A stretch of DNA of 21,063 nt from an uncultured Lachnospiraceae bacterium (GCA_946630765.1 CAMOZF010000002.1:1-21063), one strand, 5' to 3'; positions 1 through 7,958 are shown, counted from the first letter of the stretch. A program made the numbers and translations. Notes: generated from the sequence alone by a model not told the origin.

Positions 1-126
1 TCGCCTGACGGCGACAGCTTCCCCTCAAGGGGAAGCCATGTACCGGAATTTTAGCAGAGCCTTCCTTTTGAGGGGTAATCCTCCCCTGGTGGGGAGGTGG
101 CAGCCGCAGGCTGTCAGAGGGGCTAT
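1..126. repeat. Palindromic intergenic repeats, two units in opposite orientation
   Basis: The left unit has hairpin TCGCC/GGCGA (1-14) next to hairpin GCTTCCCC/GGGGAAGC (17-36). The right unit has hairpin CCTCCCC/GGGGAGG (80-97) next to hairpin CAGCC/GGCTG (101-113). The units share the same two-hairpin architecture but face opposite ways. Positions 59-78 look like a decayed copy of the larger hairpin (CCTTCC..TTGAGGGG). Similar short GC-rich two-hairpin units are common between genes in gut Clostridia, so I infer a REP/MITE-like repeat family. Copy number in this genome is unknown. No convincing promoter for proS is visible here. Confidence 0.6.
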
Positions 127-149
127 GAGGTGTTGCAAAAGGAGAAATT

Positions 150-1583
150 ATGGCAGACAAAAAGAAAGTCGAAGCGATCACGTCCCGTGACGTGGATTTT
201 GCGCAGTGGTATACGGATATCGTGAAAAAGGCCGAGCTGATGGACTATTCCTCCATCAAGGGCTTTATGGTCATCAAGCCCGCCGGCTACGCGATCTGGG
301 AAAATATCCAGAAGGAAATGGACCGGAGATTCAAGGAAACCGGCGTTGAAAATGTATATATGCCGATGCTGATTCCGGAGAGCCTTCTTCAGAAGGAAAA
401 GGATCACGTGGAGGGCTTCGCGCCGGAAGTCGCGTGGGTGACCTACGGCGGCGGCGAGGAGCTGCAGGAGCGGCTCTGTGTGCGCCCGACCTCCGAGACG
501 CTGTTCTGCGATTTCTATGCGAAGGATGTGCATTCCTACCGGGATCTGCCGCGGCTTTACAACCAGTGGTGCTCGGTTGTCCGCTGGGAGAAGGAAACCC
601 GTCCCTTCCTGCGCTCGAGAGAATTCCTCTGGCAGGAGGGCCATACCGTGCACGCGACGGCCGAGGAAGCAGAGGAGCGGACGATTCAGATGCTGAATCT
701 TTACGCGGATTTCTGTGAAGAGGTGCTCGCGATTCCCGTCGTCAAGGGCCAGAAGACCGAGAAGGAAAAATTTGCCGGCGCGGTTTCCACCTATACCATC
801 GAAGCGCTCATGCATGACGGCAAGGCGCTGCAGTCCGGAACCTCGCACAATTTCGGCGACGGCTTCGCAAGGGCCTTCGGCATGCAGTTCACGGACAAGG
901 ACAACCAGCTGAAATATATGCACCAGACCTCCTGGGGCACGACAACACGTCTCATCGGCGCGCTGATCATGGTGCACGGCGACGACAACGGCCTGGTGCT
1001 TCCGCCGCGCGTTGCGCCGACGCAGGTGATGATCATTCCTGTTGCCGCGCACAAGCCGGGCGTCATGGAGAAGGCGCAGGAGATCCGCGCACGGCTTTCG
1101 AAGTGCGTTTCTGTGAAGCTTGACGATACCGACAAGTCTCCGGGCTACAAGTTCGCGGAGTGCGAGATGCGCGGCATCCCGATCCGTGTCGAGATCGGTC
1201 CGAGAGATATTGAGAACAATGTCGCGGTGCTTGTCCGCCGTGATACCGGCGAGAAGATCGAAACCTCGCTGGACGATATCGAGGAGAATGTAACGAAGCT
1301 CCTTGACACCATCCAGCATGAAATGCTGGAGCGTGCGCGTGCCCACAGAGACGCCCACACCTACACGGCGACGAATTACGAGGAATTCAAGGAAACTATT
1401 GAAACAAAGCCCGGCTTTGTCAAGGCGATGTGGTGCGGCGAACGCGCCTGCGAGGATAAGATCAAGGAAGATCTTGCCGCGACGAGTCGCTGCATGCCCT
1501 TCGAGCAGGAGCAGATCTCTGATGTCTGTGTCTGCTGCGGTAAGCCGGCGAAGAAGATGGTCTACTGGGGAAGAGCGTATTAA
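150..1583 (+). CDS. proS: Prolyl-tRNA synthetase, eukaryote/archaeal-type (ProRS type 3)
   Basis: It charges tRNA-Pro with proline in the cytoplasm. The 477-residue length matches the short type-3 ProRS, which lacks the long editing insertion of the E. coli type. Visible class II features are the early segment [19 protein letters not shown] (about 32-50), the RPTSET motif (112-117), motif 2 around [21 protein letters not shown] (145-165) and motif 3 around [16 protein letters not shown] (about 268-283). The C-terminus carries cysteines (WCGERAC, then CVCCGK) and ends in a tyrosine, as in the zinc-binding C-terminal domain of this subtype. The start is set by AGGAG about 6 nt upstream of the ATG. 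It is followed after 19 nt by the zinc-ribbon gene and is probably cotranscribed with it. Confidence 0.97.
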   Translation: MADKKKVEAITSRDVDFAQWYTDIVKKAELMDYSSIKGFMVIKPAGYAIWENIQKEMDRRFKETGVENVYMPMLIPESLLQKEKDHVEGFAPEVAWVTYGGGEELQERLCVRPTSETLFCDFYAKDVHSYRDLPRLYNQWCSVVRWEKETRPFLRSREFLWQEGHTVHATAEEAEERTIQMLNLYADFCEEVLAIPVVKGQKTEKEKFAGAVSTYTIEALMHDGKALQSGTSHNFGDGFARAFGMQFTDKDNQLKYMHQTSWGTTTRLIGALIMVHGDDNGLVLPPRVAPTQVMIIPVAAHKPGVMEKAQEIRARLSKCVSVKLDDTDKSPGYKFAECEMRGIPIRVEIGPRDIENNVAVLVRRDTGEKIETSLDDIEENVTKLLDTIQHEMLERARAHRDAHTYTATNYEEFKETIETKPGFVKAMWCGERACEDKIKEDLAATSRCMPFEQEQISDVCVCCGKPAKKMVYWGRAY

Positions 1584-1602
1584 TCCCTGACAGGAGAAAA
1601 CC

Positions 1603-2529
1603 ATGAGATGCCATAAATGCGGCGCTTATATCCGGGACGATTCCGTATTCTGCAATTACTGCGGCGAAAAGGTGATCGTCCGGGTTCCGAAAAAAGAGAA
1701 TAATACCGAGCAGGAGCATGCCGTGCGTCCCCGGGACGAGGATTTTGAACAGCCGGAGTCCCAGAAAAAGGAAGAGGAGACCGAGCGCACCGTACCGCAG
1801 AAACAGCTTCCCTGGGTCATTGCGATGATTATTCTGGCAGGGGCGATTTTTGCTGTGCTGTCGATCCTTCTGTACCAGGGCTTCAAGAAAAATCAGCGGA
1901 CGGTCGTTGCCGCGCAGTCTTCGTCGGCGTCGGAATCGCCGGCCGTGATGACGGAGCCGCAGAGCTCGGAAAGTGAAACCGCGGCCGGGACGCCCGAAGA
2001 GAGCACCGAGGCCCCGGCTTCGGAGACGCCTGCCCCGGAGGAGAGCGCAGCGAGCGAGGAAACTCCAGCTGCCCCTGAGGAAACGCCCGCGGAAACCCCG
2101 GCGCCTTCCTCAGAAGAAACGGCGGCGCCCGTGGCAGCGGGCATGGAGGTGGAGTACGGCGGGATCATTTACGAGCTGTACGAAGACCATGCGGTCCTGA
2201 AGAAATGCTACAGCGAGGACGCGAACGTCGAGCTCCCGAACAATATCAACGGCGTGCCGCTGACGGCGATCGGCGAGGCGGCCTTCGCGGACTGCAACCA
2301 CCTTCAGAAGGTGGATATTCCCGAAGGCGTGAAGGACCTCGGCCCCTATGCCTTCACCTGGTGCAAGAATCTTCAGCAGGTGGTTTTCCCGGATTCTCTT
2401 GAGACCTTCGGCGACCACTGCCTCGATGGTGCAGGCGCGATCACCTTCATCGCACATGAGGGCACGATCGGCTACCAGACGGCAGTCAACAACAATTTCC
2501 CCTATATCATCGGCGACAGCATTCAGTAA
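1603..2529 (+). CDS. Membrane-anchored zinc-ribbon protein with BspA-type leucine-rich repeats
   Basis: A 308-residue protein with four visible parts. Residues 3-22 form a zinc ribbon with two CxxC pairs (CHKC and CNYC). A single hydrophobic segment lies at about 69-92 (PWVIAMIILAGAIFAVLSIL). A low-complexity Ala/Ser/Glu/Pro linker spans about 103-183. A C-terminal region (about 185-308) has LRR_5/BspA-like repeats, with motifs such as AIGEAAFADCNHLQKVDIP and LGPYAFTWCKNLQQVVFP. The likely topology is ribbon inside, linker and repeats outside, with the linker spanning the cell wall. The ATG at 1603 has AGGAGAA upstream. The function is not known. Zinc-ribbon plus membrane segment plus extracytoplasmic domain is a recurrent layout in Clostridia, and LRR_5 domains often mediate binding. 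It sits between proS and cca without an obvious functional link. Confidence 0.88.
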   Translation: MRCHKCGAYIRDDSVFCNYCGEKVIVRVPKKENNTEQEHAVRPRDEDFEQPESQKKEEETERTVPQKQLPWVIAMIILAGAIFAVLSILLYQGFKKNQRTVVAAQSSSASESPAVMTEPQSSESETAAGTPEESTEAPASETPAPEESAASEETPAAPEETPAETPAPSSEETAAPVAAGMEVEYGGIIYELYEDHAVLKKCYSEDANVELPNNINGVPLTAIGEAAFADCNHLQKVDIPEGVKDLGPYAFTWCKNLQQVVFPDSLETFGDHCLDGAGAITFIAHEGTIGYQTAVNNNFPYIIGDSIQ

Positions 2530-2542
2530 GGGAGGAATCAGG

Positions 2543-3808
2543 ATGCCGGTCAGAATCAGCCTCCCAGAGCAGGTTCAATATTTAATAGAAACACTGGAAG
2601 CCCACGGTCATGAAGCCTATGCCGTGGGCGGCTGTGTCAGAGACTCGATTCTCGGGCGCGAACCCAAGGACTGGGATATTACGACAGACGCCGCCCCCCG
2701 AGAGGTCAAGACGATTTTCCCGCGCTGCATCGACACCGGAATTCAGCACGGGACGGTCACGGTCATGCTGCAGAAAACCGGCTACGAGGTGACGACCTAC
2801 CGGATCGACGGCAGCTATTCGGACGGCAGACATCCGGACAGCGTGGCCTTCACATCGAAGCTTTCCGAGGATCTTCGGCGGCGCGATTTCACGATCAACG
2901 CGATGGCCTACAGTGAAAGCGCGGGCCTTGTGGATCTGTTCTCGGGACTGTCGGATCTGGAGCAGGGGATCGTGCGCGCGGTCGGGGTTCCGAAAGAGCG
3001 CTTCACGGAGGATGCGCTTCGGATTCTTCGGATGGTGCGCTTCTCTTCGCAGCTCGGGTTTGAGATCGACCAGGAAACGCTTCAGGCGGCCGCGGACTGC
3101 GCGGCCATGCTTCCGTGCGTTTCGAAGGAGCGGGTGCGCGAGGAATTCATGAAAACGCTTCTTTCCGATCACCCCGAAAAGCTTCTGCTTCTGCAGAAGA
3201 TCGGCGCAATGGAATACATTTTTCCGGAGCTCTCGCGGAAGCTTTCAGAAGCTTCGGCGGATCCGTCTTCTGTACTTCCAGAAAATCTTCCCGAATTCCC
3301 GAAGGATGCCGCGATGCGGCTCTCGGCGCTTTTTTACAGGATCGGCGAAGGAAAAAGCGCGGAAGAAAACGTCCGCCTGTCGGAACAGGTGCTGCGATCG
3401 CTCCGCTTCGACAACGATACGATCAGAAGCTGCGGCGTGCTGCTTCGCTTCTCGAGCGTTTCGCTCAGTCCGGAGCCGCGAGAACTTCGGCAGCTCCTTT
3501 CGGAGAGCGGGAAGAAGGATTTTCCGATGATCCTGGCGTTTCGGCGGCTGATTCAGCCGGGGGACGGGGAAAAGACGCTTTTCGATCAGGTGGAGGAAAG
3601 CTTCCTTGGCATTGTGGAACGCGGGGAGTGCACGTCGATTTCGGAGCTCCAGGTGAACGGCAAGGACCTTCAGGGCCTCGGAATCCGGCCCGGAAAGGCG
3701 CTCGGCGCGTGCCTGAACGAACTTCTCCGGCGGGTTCTTCAGGAGCCTTCCCTGAATACAAAGGAACAGCTTCTTGCGCTCGCGGAGGGCCTTCTTCCGA
3801 GGACATAA
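2543..3808 (+). CDS. cca: CCA tRNA nucleotidyltransferase (class II)
   Basis: It adds or repairs the 3' CCA end of tRNAs. The 421-residue protein has the class II head domain: AVGGCVRD (27-34), the catalytic DxD in KDWDI (D43, D45), RRDFTINAMAY (113-123) and the nucleotide-selecting EDxxR motif as EDALR (156-160), which supports a CCA-adding enzyme. The head is followed by R(I/M)xRF and the helical body. I see no HD domain. The start at 2543 is chosen because GGAGG lies 7 nt upstream and the family N-terminus begins there. The frame stays open 65 codons further upstream, but that part only overlaps the preceding gene in another frame. It lies 13 nt after the zinc-ribbon gene, so they are probably cotranscribed. 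A polymerase that adds only CC or A is possible but less likely. Confidence 0.95.
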   Translation: MPVRISLPEQVQYLIETLEAHGHEAYAVGGCVRDSILGREPKDWDITTDAAPREVKTIFPRCIDTGIQHGTVTVMLQKTGYEVTTYRIDGSYSDGRHPDSVAFTSKLSEDLRRRDFTINAMAYSESAGLVDLFSGLSDLEQGIVRAVGVPKERFTEDALRILRMVRFSSQLGFEIDQETLQAAADCAAMLPCVSKERVREEFMKTLLSDHPEKLLLLQKIGAMEYIFPELSRKLSEASADPSSVLPENLPEFPKDAAMRLSALFYRIGEGKSAEENVRLSEQVLRSLRFDNDTIRSCGVLLRFSSVSLSPEPRELRQLLSESGKKDFPMILAFRRLIQPGDGEKTLFDQVEESFLGIVERGECTSISELQVNGKDLQGLGIRPGKALGACLNELLRRVLQEPSLNTKEQLLALAEGLLPRT

Positions 3809-3817
3809 AATTTTCAC

Positions 3818-3846
3818 TTGCAATGTGTGAAAAAAAGTGATACGAT
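3818..3846 (+). promoter_or_regulatory. SigA-type promoter with extended -10 for the ferredoxin gene
   Basis: The -35 box TTGCAA (3818-3823) and -10 box TACGAT (3841-3846) are separated by exactly 17 bp. A TG dinucleotide one base before the -10 box (3838-3839) makes an extended -10. It lies between the cca stop codon and the ferredoxin ribosome binding site, so the ferredoxin gene has its own transcript start at about 3853. Confidence 0.75.
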
Positions 3847-3881
3847 ACCAGTGCATTACCAATGAAGGAGGGAATGAATTC

Positions 3882-4052
3882 ATGGCATACAAAATTTCTG
3901 ACGCGTGCATTATGTGTGGAAGCTGCGCAGCACAGTGCCCGGTAAGTGCTATTTCTGAAGGCGACGGACAGTATGTGATCGATGCGGACAACTGCATTTC
4001 CTGCGGATCCTGCGAAGCACAGTGCCCGGTAGGCGCTATTTCTGAAGAGTAA
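3882..4052 (+). CDS. Clostridial 2[4Fe-4S] ferredoxin
   Basis: A 56-residue low-potential electron carrier for anaerobic metabolism. Two perfect CxxCxxCxxxCP motifs are visible: CIMCGSCAAQCP and CISCGSCEAQCP, in a duplicated fold (SDACIMCGSC and ADNCISCGSC). This is the standard size of clostridial ferredoxins. The ATG at 3882 is chosen because AAGGAGG (3865-3871) precedes it. The frame is open for 15 further codons upstream, but that stretch overlaps the promoter and has no ribosome site. The gene has its own extended -10 promoter and a strong terminator just after the stop, so it is mainly monocistronic. Codons are more AT-ending than in neighbouring genes, as expected for an abundant protein. 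Confidence 0.97.
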   Translation: MAYKISDACIMCGSCAAQCPVSAISEGDGQYVIDADNCISCGSCEAQCPVGAISEE

Positions 4053-4069
4053 TCAGAAGGCTGAAAGAG

Positions 4070-4115
4070 GCTGATGCGAATGAACGGCTATCGTTCGCAT
4101 CAGCTTTTTCTTTTT
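4070..4115 (+). terminator. Rho-independent terminator after ferredoxin gene
   Basis: The stem GCTGATGCGAA (4070-4080) pairs with TTCGCATCAGC (4094-4104). It is followed by TTTTTCTTTTT (4105-4115 region). It starts 18 nt after the ferredoxin stop codon. Confidence 0.88.
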
Positions 4116-4127
4116 ATGGAGCCAGAT

Positions 4128-4991
4128 ATGAGAAAAATTACCGTACTTTATAATCCGCAGGCCGCGAAGGGCCGCGGACTGGAACACGCGAAAAAACTGG
4201 AAAAGTTTACGGAGGCGGAAATCGCCTATGAGGATATCACGAAGATTCCGGACCTTGCCGCGTATCTGAATACCGCGCCCGAGGACCGGGACATCGTGCT
4301 GACGGGGGGCGACGGAACGCTGAATTTCGCGGCAAACGCCCTGTATCGGAAGCCGGTCTCGCGGACGCTCTATTACTATCCCGCCGGCACCGGAAATGAC
4401 TTTATCAACGACCTCGGGAAGAAAAAGGACGCGGGGCTGTTCCCGCTGAACGAATATTTCCGCAATCTTCCGAAGGTGAAGCTGGACGACGAGGAGCGCT
4501 ACTTCATCAACGCCTATGCCTACGGACTCGACGGCTACTGCTGCGAGGAATCCGACCGGCTGAAGGCGCTCGGAAAAGAGAAGGCCTACACCGTGATCGC
4601 GGCGGAGGGCGTTTTGTACAAGTACAGACCCCGCGGCGCGACGATCACGGTTGACGGAGAGAGCCGCCATTACAAGAAGGTCTGGATGGCTCCGGTCATG
4701 TTCGGCCGGTATTTCGGCGGCGGCGTTCTGATGGCGCCCTCCCAGGACCGGAAGAATCCGGAGCACACGGTGACCTCCGTCGTCGTCCACGATATTTCCA
4801 GGATCGGCGCGCTTCTCCTGTTTCTGCGGATCACCTCGGGAAAGGGGGAACGCTATCCGAAATACCTGGATTACCGGGTCGGAAAGCACGTGATTGTCGA
4901 ATACGACGAGCCGACGCCTGCGCAGATTGACGGCGAAACCAGACTTGGCGTAAGGCGCGCGGAGGTCTTTTCGGACGGGTATTCCGGGTGA
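4128..4991 (+). CDS. Diacylglycerol kinase family lipid kinase (DagK/LCB5 fold)
   Basis: A 287-residue member of the diacylglycerol/sphingosine kinase catalytic family, which phosphorylates lipids using ATP. Its likely role is recycling diacylglycerol into phosphatidic acid at the membrane. Visible signatures are [10 protein letters not shown] near the N-terminus, the nucleotide-binding GGDGT within [15 protein letters not shown] (about 68-82), and YPAGTGNDF (about 93-101). The C-terminal half ends with the typical DGE segment (AQIDGETRL). The ATG at 4128 is chosen because GGAG lies 6 nt before it. The ATG at 4116 has no ribosome site, and the frame upstream runs through the ferredoxin terminator. 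There is no room for a promoter between that terminator and the gene, so it probably depends on read-through. The true substrate cannot be read from sequence. Confidence 0.92.
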   Translation: MRKITVLYNPQAAKGRGLEHAKKLEKFTEAEIAYEDITKIPDLAAYLNTAPEDRDIVLTGGDGTLNFAANALYRKPVSRTLYYYPAGTGNDFINDLGKKKDAGLFPLNEYFRNLPKVKLDDEERYFINAYAYGLDGYCCEESDRLKALGKEKAYTVIAAEGVLYKYRPRGATITVDGESRHYKKVWMAPVMFGRYFGGGVLMAPSQDRKNPEHTVTSVVVHDISRIGALLLFLRITSGKGERYPKYLDYRVGKHVIVEYDEPTPAQIDGETRLGVRRAEVFSDGYSG

Positions 4992-5043
4992 ACGGGAGGC
5001 GCCGGAAAACGCGCGCAAAAAGGCCCGGAAAGCCCGAAAATAC

Positions 5044-5072
5044 TTGACAAAACGGTCACTTTCTGCTAAAAC
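5044..5072 (+). promoter_or_regulatory. SigA promoter for the HU-rqcP transcript
   Basis: A perfect -35 box TTGACA (5044-5049), a 17-bp spacer and a -10 box TAAAAC (5067-5072) are preceded by TG at 5064-5065 (extended -10). The leader to the HU start codon at 5128 is about 48 nt. Confidence 0.75.
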
Positions 5073-5127
5073 TATGTCCGGGAACTTATCTATACTCACG
5101 GTTCCTGTATTCTATAGGAGGATTATC

Positions 5128-5400
5128 ATGAATAAGAAAGAATTAGTGGCAGCAATTGCTGAAAAGGCAGAAATCTCCAAGAAGGATGCGGAAAAGGCTC
5201 TTGACGCTTTTGTGGCTTCCGTAACTGCAGAGTTAAAGGAAGGCAACAAGGTTCAGCTGGTTGGCTTCGGTACTTTTGAAGTTTCTGAAAGAGAAGCAAG
5301 AGAAGGCCGCAACCCGAGAACCGGCGAAACCATCAAGATCGAAGCTGTAAAGGCTCCGAAGTTCAAAGCCGGCAGCGCATTAAAGGATGCCCTGAACTAA
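5128..5400 (+). CDS. hup: HU-family DNA-binding protein
   Basis: A 90-residue nucleoid protein that bends and compacts DNA as a dimer. The full HU pattern is visible: N-terminal helices [25 protein letters not shown].., the core [11 protein letters not shown] (about 43-53) and the DNA-binding arm with the conserved GRNPRTGE (about 60-67), then [14 protein letters not shown]. The ATG has an AGGAGGA site 6-7 nt upstream. The frame is open upstream across the promoter, but that is not coding. Codon use (gca, gaa, gtt) is more AT-ending than the GC-rich neighbours, fitting very high expression. It is followed 11 nt later by rqcP, a conserved Firmicutes pairing. Confidence 0.98.
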   Translation: MNKKELVAAIAEKAEISKKDAEKALDAFVASVTAELKEGNKVQLVGFGTFEVSEREAREGRNPRTGETIKIEAVKAPKFKAGSALKDALN

Positions 5401-5411
5401 TCTTTTGAAAG

Positions 5412-5651
5412 ATGCGTCTCGATAAATTTTTGAAAGTTTCGCGGCTGATCAAACGCCGCACCGTGGCCAATGAAGCCTGTGATGCAGGGCGGGTGTCCGT
5501 AAACGGCAAGGCTGCCAGGGCCTCTTACGATGTGAAGGTCGGTGATATCATCGAGATTACCTTCGGCACGAAGAGCCTGAAAGCCGAGGTGCTGGATCTT
5601 ACGGAAACCGTGAGAAAAGAAGAGGCAAAGGAATTGGTCAGGTACTTGTGA
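5412..5651 (+). CDS. rqcP: S4-domain RNA-binding protein RqcP (YabO family)
   Basis: A 79-residue stand-alone S4 domain. In Bacillus, RqcP works with RqcH on split 50S subunits to add alanine tails to stalled nascent chains. The S4 core is clear: MRLDKFLKVSRLIKRRTVANEACDAGRVSVNGK, then VKVGDIIEI. The length equals the family's usual 80-90. The ATG is 11 nt after the HU stop and has only a weak ribosome site (TTGAAAG), so translation may depend on ribosomes leaving HU. A terminator follows directly after the stop. Confidence 0.93.
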   Translation: MRLDKFLKVSRLIKRRTVANEACDAGRVSVNGKAARASYDVKVGDIIEITFGTKSLKAEVLDLTETVRKEEAKELVRYL

Positions 5652-5655
5652 GAAA

Positions 5656-5697
5656 AAGCTCTGCTCCGCCCTTATGGGGGATCGGCAGAGCTTTTTT
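5656..5697 (+). terminator. Rho-independent terminator after rqcP
   Basis: The 9-bp stem AAGCTCTGC (5656-5664) pairs with GCAGAGCTT (5685-5693) and ends in a run of six T (5692-5697). It begins 5 nt after the rqcP stop codon and ends 19 nt before the divIC start codon. Confidence 0.88.
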
Positions 5698-5716
5698 CAA
5701 AAAGAAAAGAGAGATT

Positions 5717-6019
5717 ATGGCGAGAACAGTTCTAAGGAAAAGAAAAGCCAACAAACGGGCGGTGATCCTGATCGTGATTGCGGTTCTTATTATCGCTGCG
5801 ATCTTCATCATTCAGGGCGTGCGCCTGCGAAGACAGAACCGGATTCTCGAAAAACAGAAAGAAGCCCTCGAGGAGAGCCTGATCAGCGAAGAAGAGCTTC
5901 GGGCTTTTCTCGAAGAAAATAAAGACAAGGATCTGACGCGGGACGAACTGATCGAGCTTGCGCGGCAGCGGTTCGGTCTGGTATTTCCCGATGAAATACT
6001 GTTTCTTCCCGAAGACTAG
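5717..6019 (+). CDS. divIC: Septum formation initiator family protein (FtsB/DivIC-like)
   Basis: A 100-residue single-pass cell-division protein. In the family, DivIC/FtsB pairs with FtsL and DivIB/FtsQ at the septum. Visible parts are a basic cytoplasmic tail (RTVLRKRKANKR), one membrane helix (about 15-34, VILIVIAVLIIAAIFIIQGV), a coiled-coil stretch rich in Glu/Gln/Arg/Leu (about 36-70) and the conserved C-terminal ELARQRFGLVFPDEILF. The position between rqcP and tilS is the classical site of divIC. The ATG at 5717 follows a purine-rich AAGAGAGA. A GTG at 5648 is in frame but would put the terminator hairpin inside the coding region, so I reject it. Confidence 0.88.
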   Translation: MARTVLRKRKANKRAVILIVIAVLIIAAIFIIQGVRLRRQNRILEKQKEALEESLISEEELRAFLEENKDKDLTRDELIELARQRFGLVFPDEILFLPED

Positions 6020-6027
6020 AAGGTTGA

Positions 6028-6055
6028 AAGGACGCGGGCGAGCCTGCGTCCTTTT
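6028..6055 (+). terminator. Hairpin with short T-run after divIC
   Basis: The stem AAGGACGC (6028-6035) pairs with GCGTCCTT (6046-6053), with an inner GG..CC, and is followed by TTTT. It lies between the divIC stop and the tilS start. Probably a partial terminator, since no separate tilS promoter is evident. Confidence 0.65.
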
Positions 6056-6067
6056 CTCCGTTATAAA

Positions 6068-7429
6068 ATGATGACGATGACTGTAAAGGATATTATCCGG
6101 CAAAGCGCGAAAGAACATGGATTTCTGCGCCCCGGCAGCCGGGTCCTTGTGGGACTCAGCGGTGGGGCGGATTCTCTGTGCCTTCTTCTGAATCTTCTCG
6201 AGCTTCAGAAGGAGTTTGAGCTGGAAATCACGGCCGTTCACGTGCATCATATGATCCGCGGAGAGGAAGCGGATGCGGACGCGGCATTCTGTGAGAAATT
6301 CTGCGGCGAGCGGGGAATTCCCTTCATCCTCCGGCATGTGAATGTCAGGGCCGAGAGAAGTACCGGGGAGTCTCTGGAGGAGGCCGCGAGAAATCTGCGC
6401 TACCGGATCCTTTTTGAGGAGGCGGAGCGCATCGGCGCCGAAAGGATCGCGCTTGCGCACCACGCAAATGACAATGCCGAGACGATTCTTTTCCACCTGA
6501 TCCGCGGCAGCGGACTGCGGGGACTTTCGGGAATTCCGCAGGAGCGGGACCGGATTATCCGCCCGCTTCTCTACGTCGGGAAGGAGGAGATCCTTTTGGA
6601 TCTTCGCGCGCGGGGGATTTCCTACCGCGAGGATTCCAGCAACGACTCGGATGATGCTTCAAGGAATATGCTCCGGCACTACGCGATTCCGGTGCTCCGC
6701 TCCGTCCGGCACGACGCGGTCTCGAAGATTTCCGAGACCGGGCAGTATCTGTCGGAGGTGGACCGCTACCTTTCCGAGGAGGCAAGAGAAGCGCTCCTGT
6801 CACAGCCTTCGGCGGACGGGGGAATCAGCGCGGAGCTCCTTCTATCCGCGAAGGAAGTGATGCGGGAGTATCTTGTCAGCGTCTATCTCAGGGACCGGGG
6901 ATTTTCCCTGAAGGATATCGGACGCGTGCATCTTCGGGAGGCCGCGCTTCTTTCCTCAAGGGAGGTCGGCAAGAAGCTGGATCTTCCCGGCGGACTCGAA
7001 GCGATCCGAACCTACCACAGCATTATTTTCCGAAAAAAAGATCAGCCTGTTGAAAAAGAAAGCATGCTTCCGGAAGGAACGCTGAAAATCCGGGTTTTTA
7101 CGCCGGAAGATCCGATGAATTTTCCGGAAAAAGAGTGTACGAAATGGCTGGATTATGATAAAATAAAAGAGCTTCCGGTCCTGAGAACCAGGAAGCGCGG
7201 CGACCGGATTTCGATCCGGGAAGACGCCCGAAAGAAACTGAAGGACTGGATGATTGATGAGAAAATTCCGAGGGAAGAACGGGACCGCGTGCCGCTTGCT
7301 GCGTGCGGGCCGGAAATCCTCTGGGTCATCGGATACCGGATCGGCGCGGCCTACAGGGTGACGGAGCAGACCGTCCGGGTAATGGAACTTGAGTACGTCA
7401 AGAAGGAGGATAATGAGTATGAAGGATAA
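6068..7429 (+). CDS. tilS: tRNA(Ile)-lysidine synthase
   Basis: An ATP-dependent ligase that puts lysine on C34 of tRNA-Ile(CAU), converting it to AUA decoding. The N-terminal PP-loop motif SGGADS is at residues 31-36. AVHVHHMIRGEEADAD (about 55-70) and AHHANDNAETILFHLIRGSGLRGLSG (about 131-156) are typical TilS segments. The C-terminal TilS substrate-binding domain follows (RTRKRGDRI.., KKLKDWMIDEKIPREERDRVPL). The 453-residue length is normal for the two-domain form. The start is uncertain among ATG codons at 6068, 6071 and 6077. None has a clear ribosome site, which is odd for an essential gene. Its 3' end overlaps the hpt ribosome site and start. Confidence 0.96.
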   Translation: MMTMTVKDIIRQSAKEHGFLRPGSRVLVGLSGGADSLCLLLNLLELQKEFELEITAVHVHHMIRGEEADADAAFCEKFCGERGIPFILRHVNVRAERSTGESLEEAARNLRYRILFEEAERIGAERIALAHHANDNAETILFHLIRGSGLRGLSGIPQERDRIIRPLLYVGKEEILLDLRARGISYREDSSNDSDDASRNMLRHYAIPVLRSVRHDAVSKISETGQYLSEVDRYLSEEAREALLSQPSADGGISAELLLSAKEVMREYLVSVYLRDRGFSLKDIGRVHLREAALLSSREVGKKLDLPGGLEAIRTYHSIIFRKKDQPVEKESMLPEGTLKIRVFTPEDPMNFPEKECTKWLDYDKIKELPVLRTRKRGDRISIREDARKKLKDWMIDEKIPREERDRVPLAACGPEILWVIGYRIGAAYRVTEQTVRVMELEYVKKEDNEYEG

Positions 7430-7958
7430 AATCAGCGTCATGATTCCCGAAGAGAAAGTGATGAAAAGAATTGCCGAGATCGGCGCAGAGATCAGCCGGG
7501 ATTTCGAAGGAGAGCGCGTTCATCTGATCTGTATACTGAAGGGCAGCATTTTCTTCACCTGCGAGCTCGCGAAGACGATCACGGTTCCGGTTACGATGGA
7601 CTTTATGCGTGTCGCTTCCTACGGCGACGGCACCAAGTCGAGCGGCATTGTCCGGCTCAGCAAGGATCTCGACGATTCGATCGAGGGCAAAAACGTCATC
7701 GTCGTCGAGGACATCATCGATACCGGAAGAACGCTCAGCTACCTGATGGAGCTTCTGAAGCAGCGGAAGCCGAAAAGCATTAAGCTCTGCACGCTTCTGT
7801 CGAAACCGGCGCGCCGCGTGACGGAGATTGAGGCGGATTATACCGGCTTTGTCATCGAAGACCGCTTTGTCGTCGGCTTCGGACTGGACTATGCCGAGAA
7901 ATACAGGAATTTGACCTATATCGGAGTGATCGAAGAGTTAGGAGACGAGAGTGAATAA
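7419..7958 (+). CDS. hpt: Hypoxanthine phosphoribosyltransferase
   Basis: A purine salvage enzyme that joins hypoxanthine or guanine to PRPP. The PRPP-binding motif VIVVEDIIDTGRT is at residues 93-105 and ILKGSIFF at 39-46. The 179 residues match the family. Two ATG codons lie 6 nt apart (7413 and 7419). I choose 7419 because AAGGAGG (7403-7409) is 9 nt upstream, whereas it is only 3 nt from 7413. The gene overlaps the end of tilS and its own stop overlaps the ftsH start by 8 nt. The tilS-hpt-ftsH order is highly conserved in Firmicutes. Confidence 0.96.
   Translation: MKDKISVMIPEEKVMKRIAEIGAEISRDFEGERVHLICILKGSIFFTCELAKTITVPVTMDFMRVASYGDGTKSSGIVRLSKDLDDSIEGKNVIVVEDIIDTGRTLSYLMELLKQRKPKSIKLCTLLSKPARRVTEIEADYTGFVIEDRFVVGFGLDYAEKYRNLTYIGVIEELGDESE

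Noticed and set aside
123..1604. 493-codon open frame antisense to proS
   Set aside because: It is the shadow of a GC-rich gene; its residue make-up (Arg/His/Leu rich) and lack of any family match by eye argue against coding. The proS frame is certain.
2348..2542. N-terminal extension of the CCA enzyme
   Set aside because: It lies inside the preceding gene in another frame, while a strong ribosome site and the family N-terminus are at 2543.
5648..5716. GTG start for the DivIC-like protein overlapping the rqcP stop
   Set aside because: It would translate through the rqcP terminator hairpin and adds residues unlike the family.
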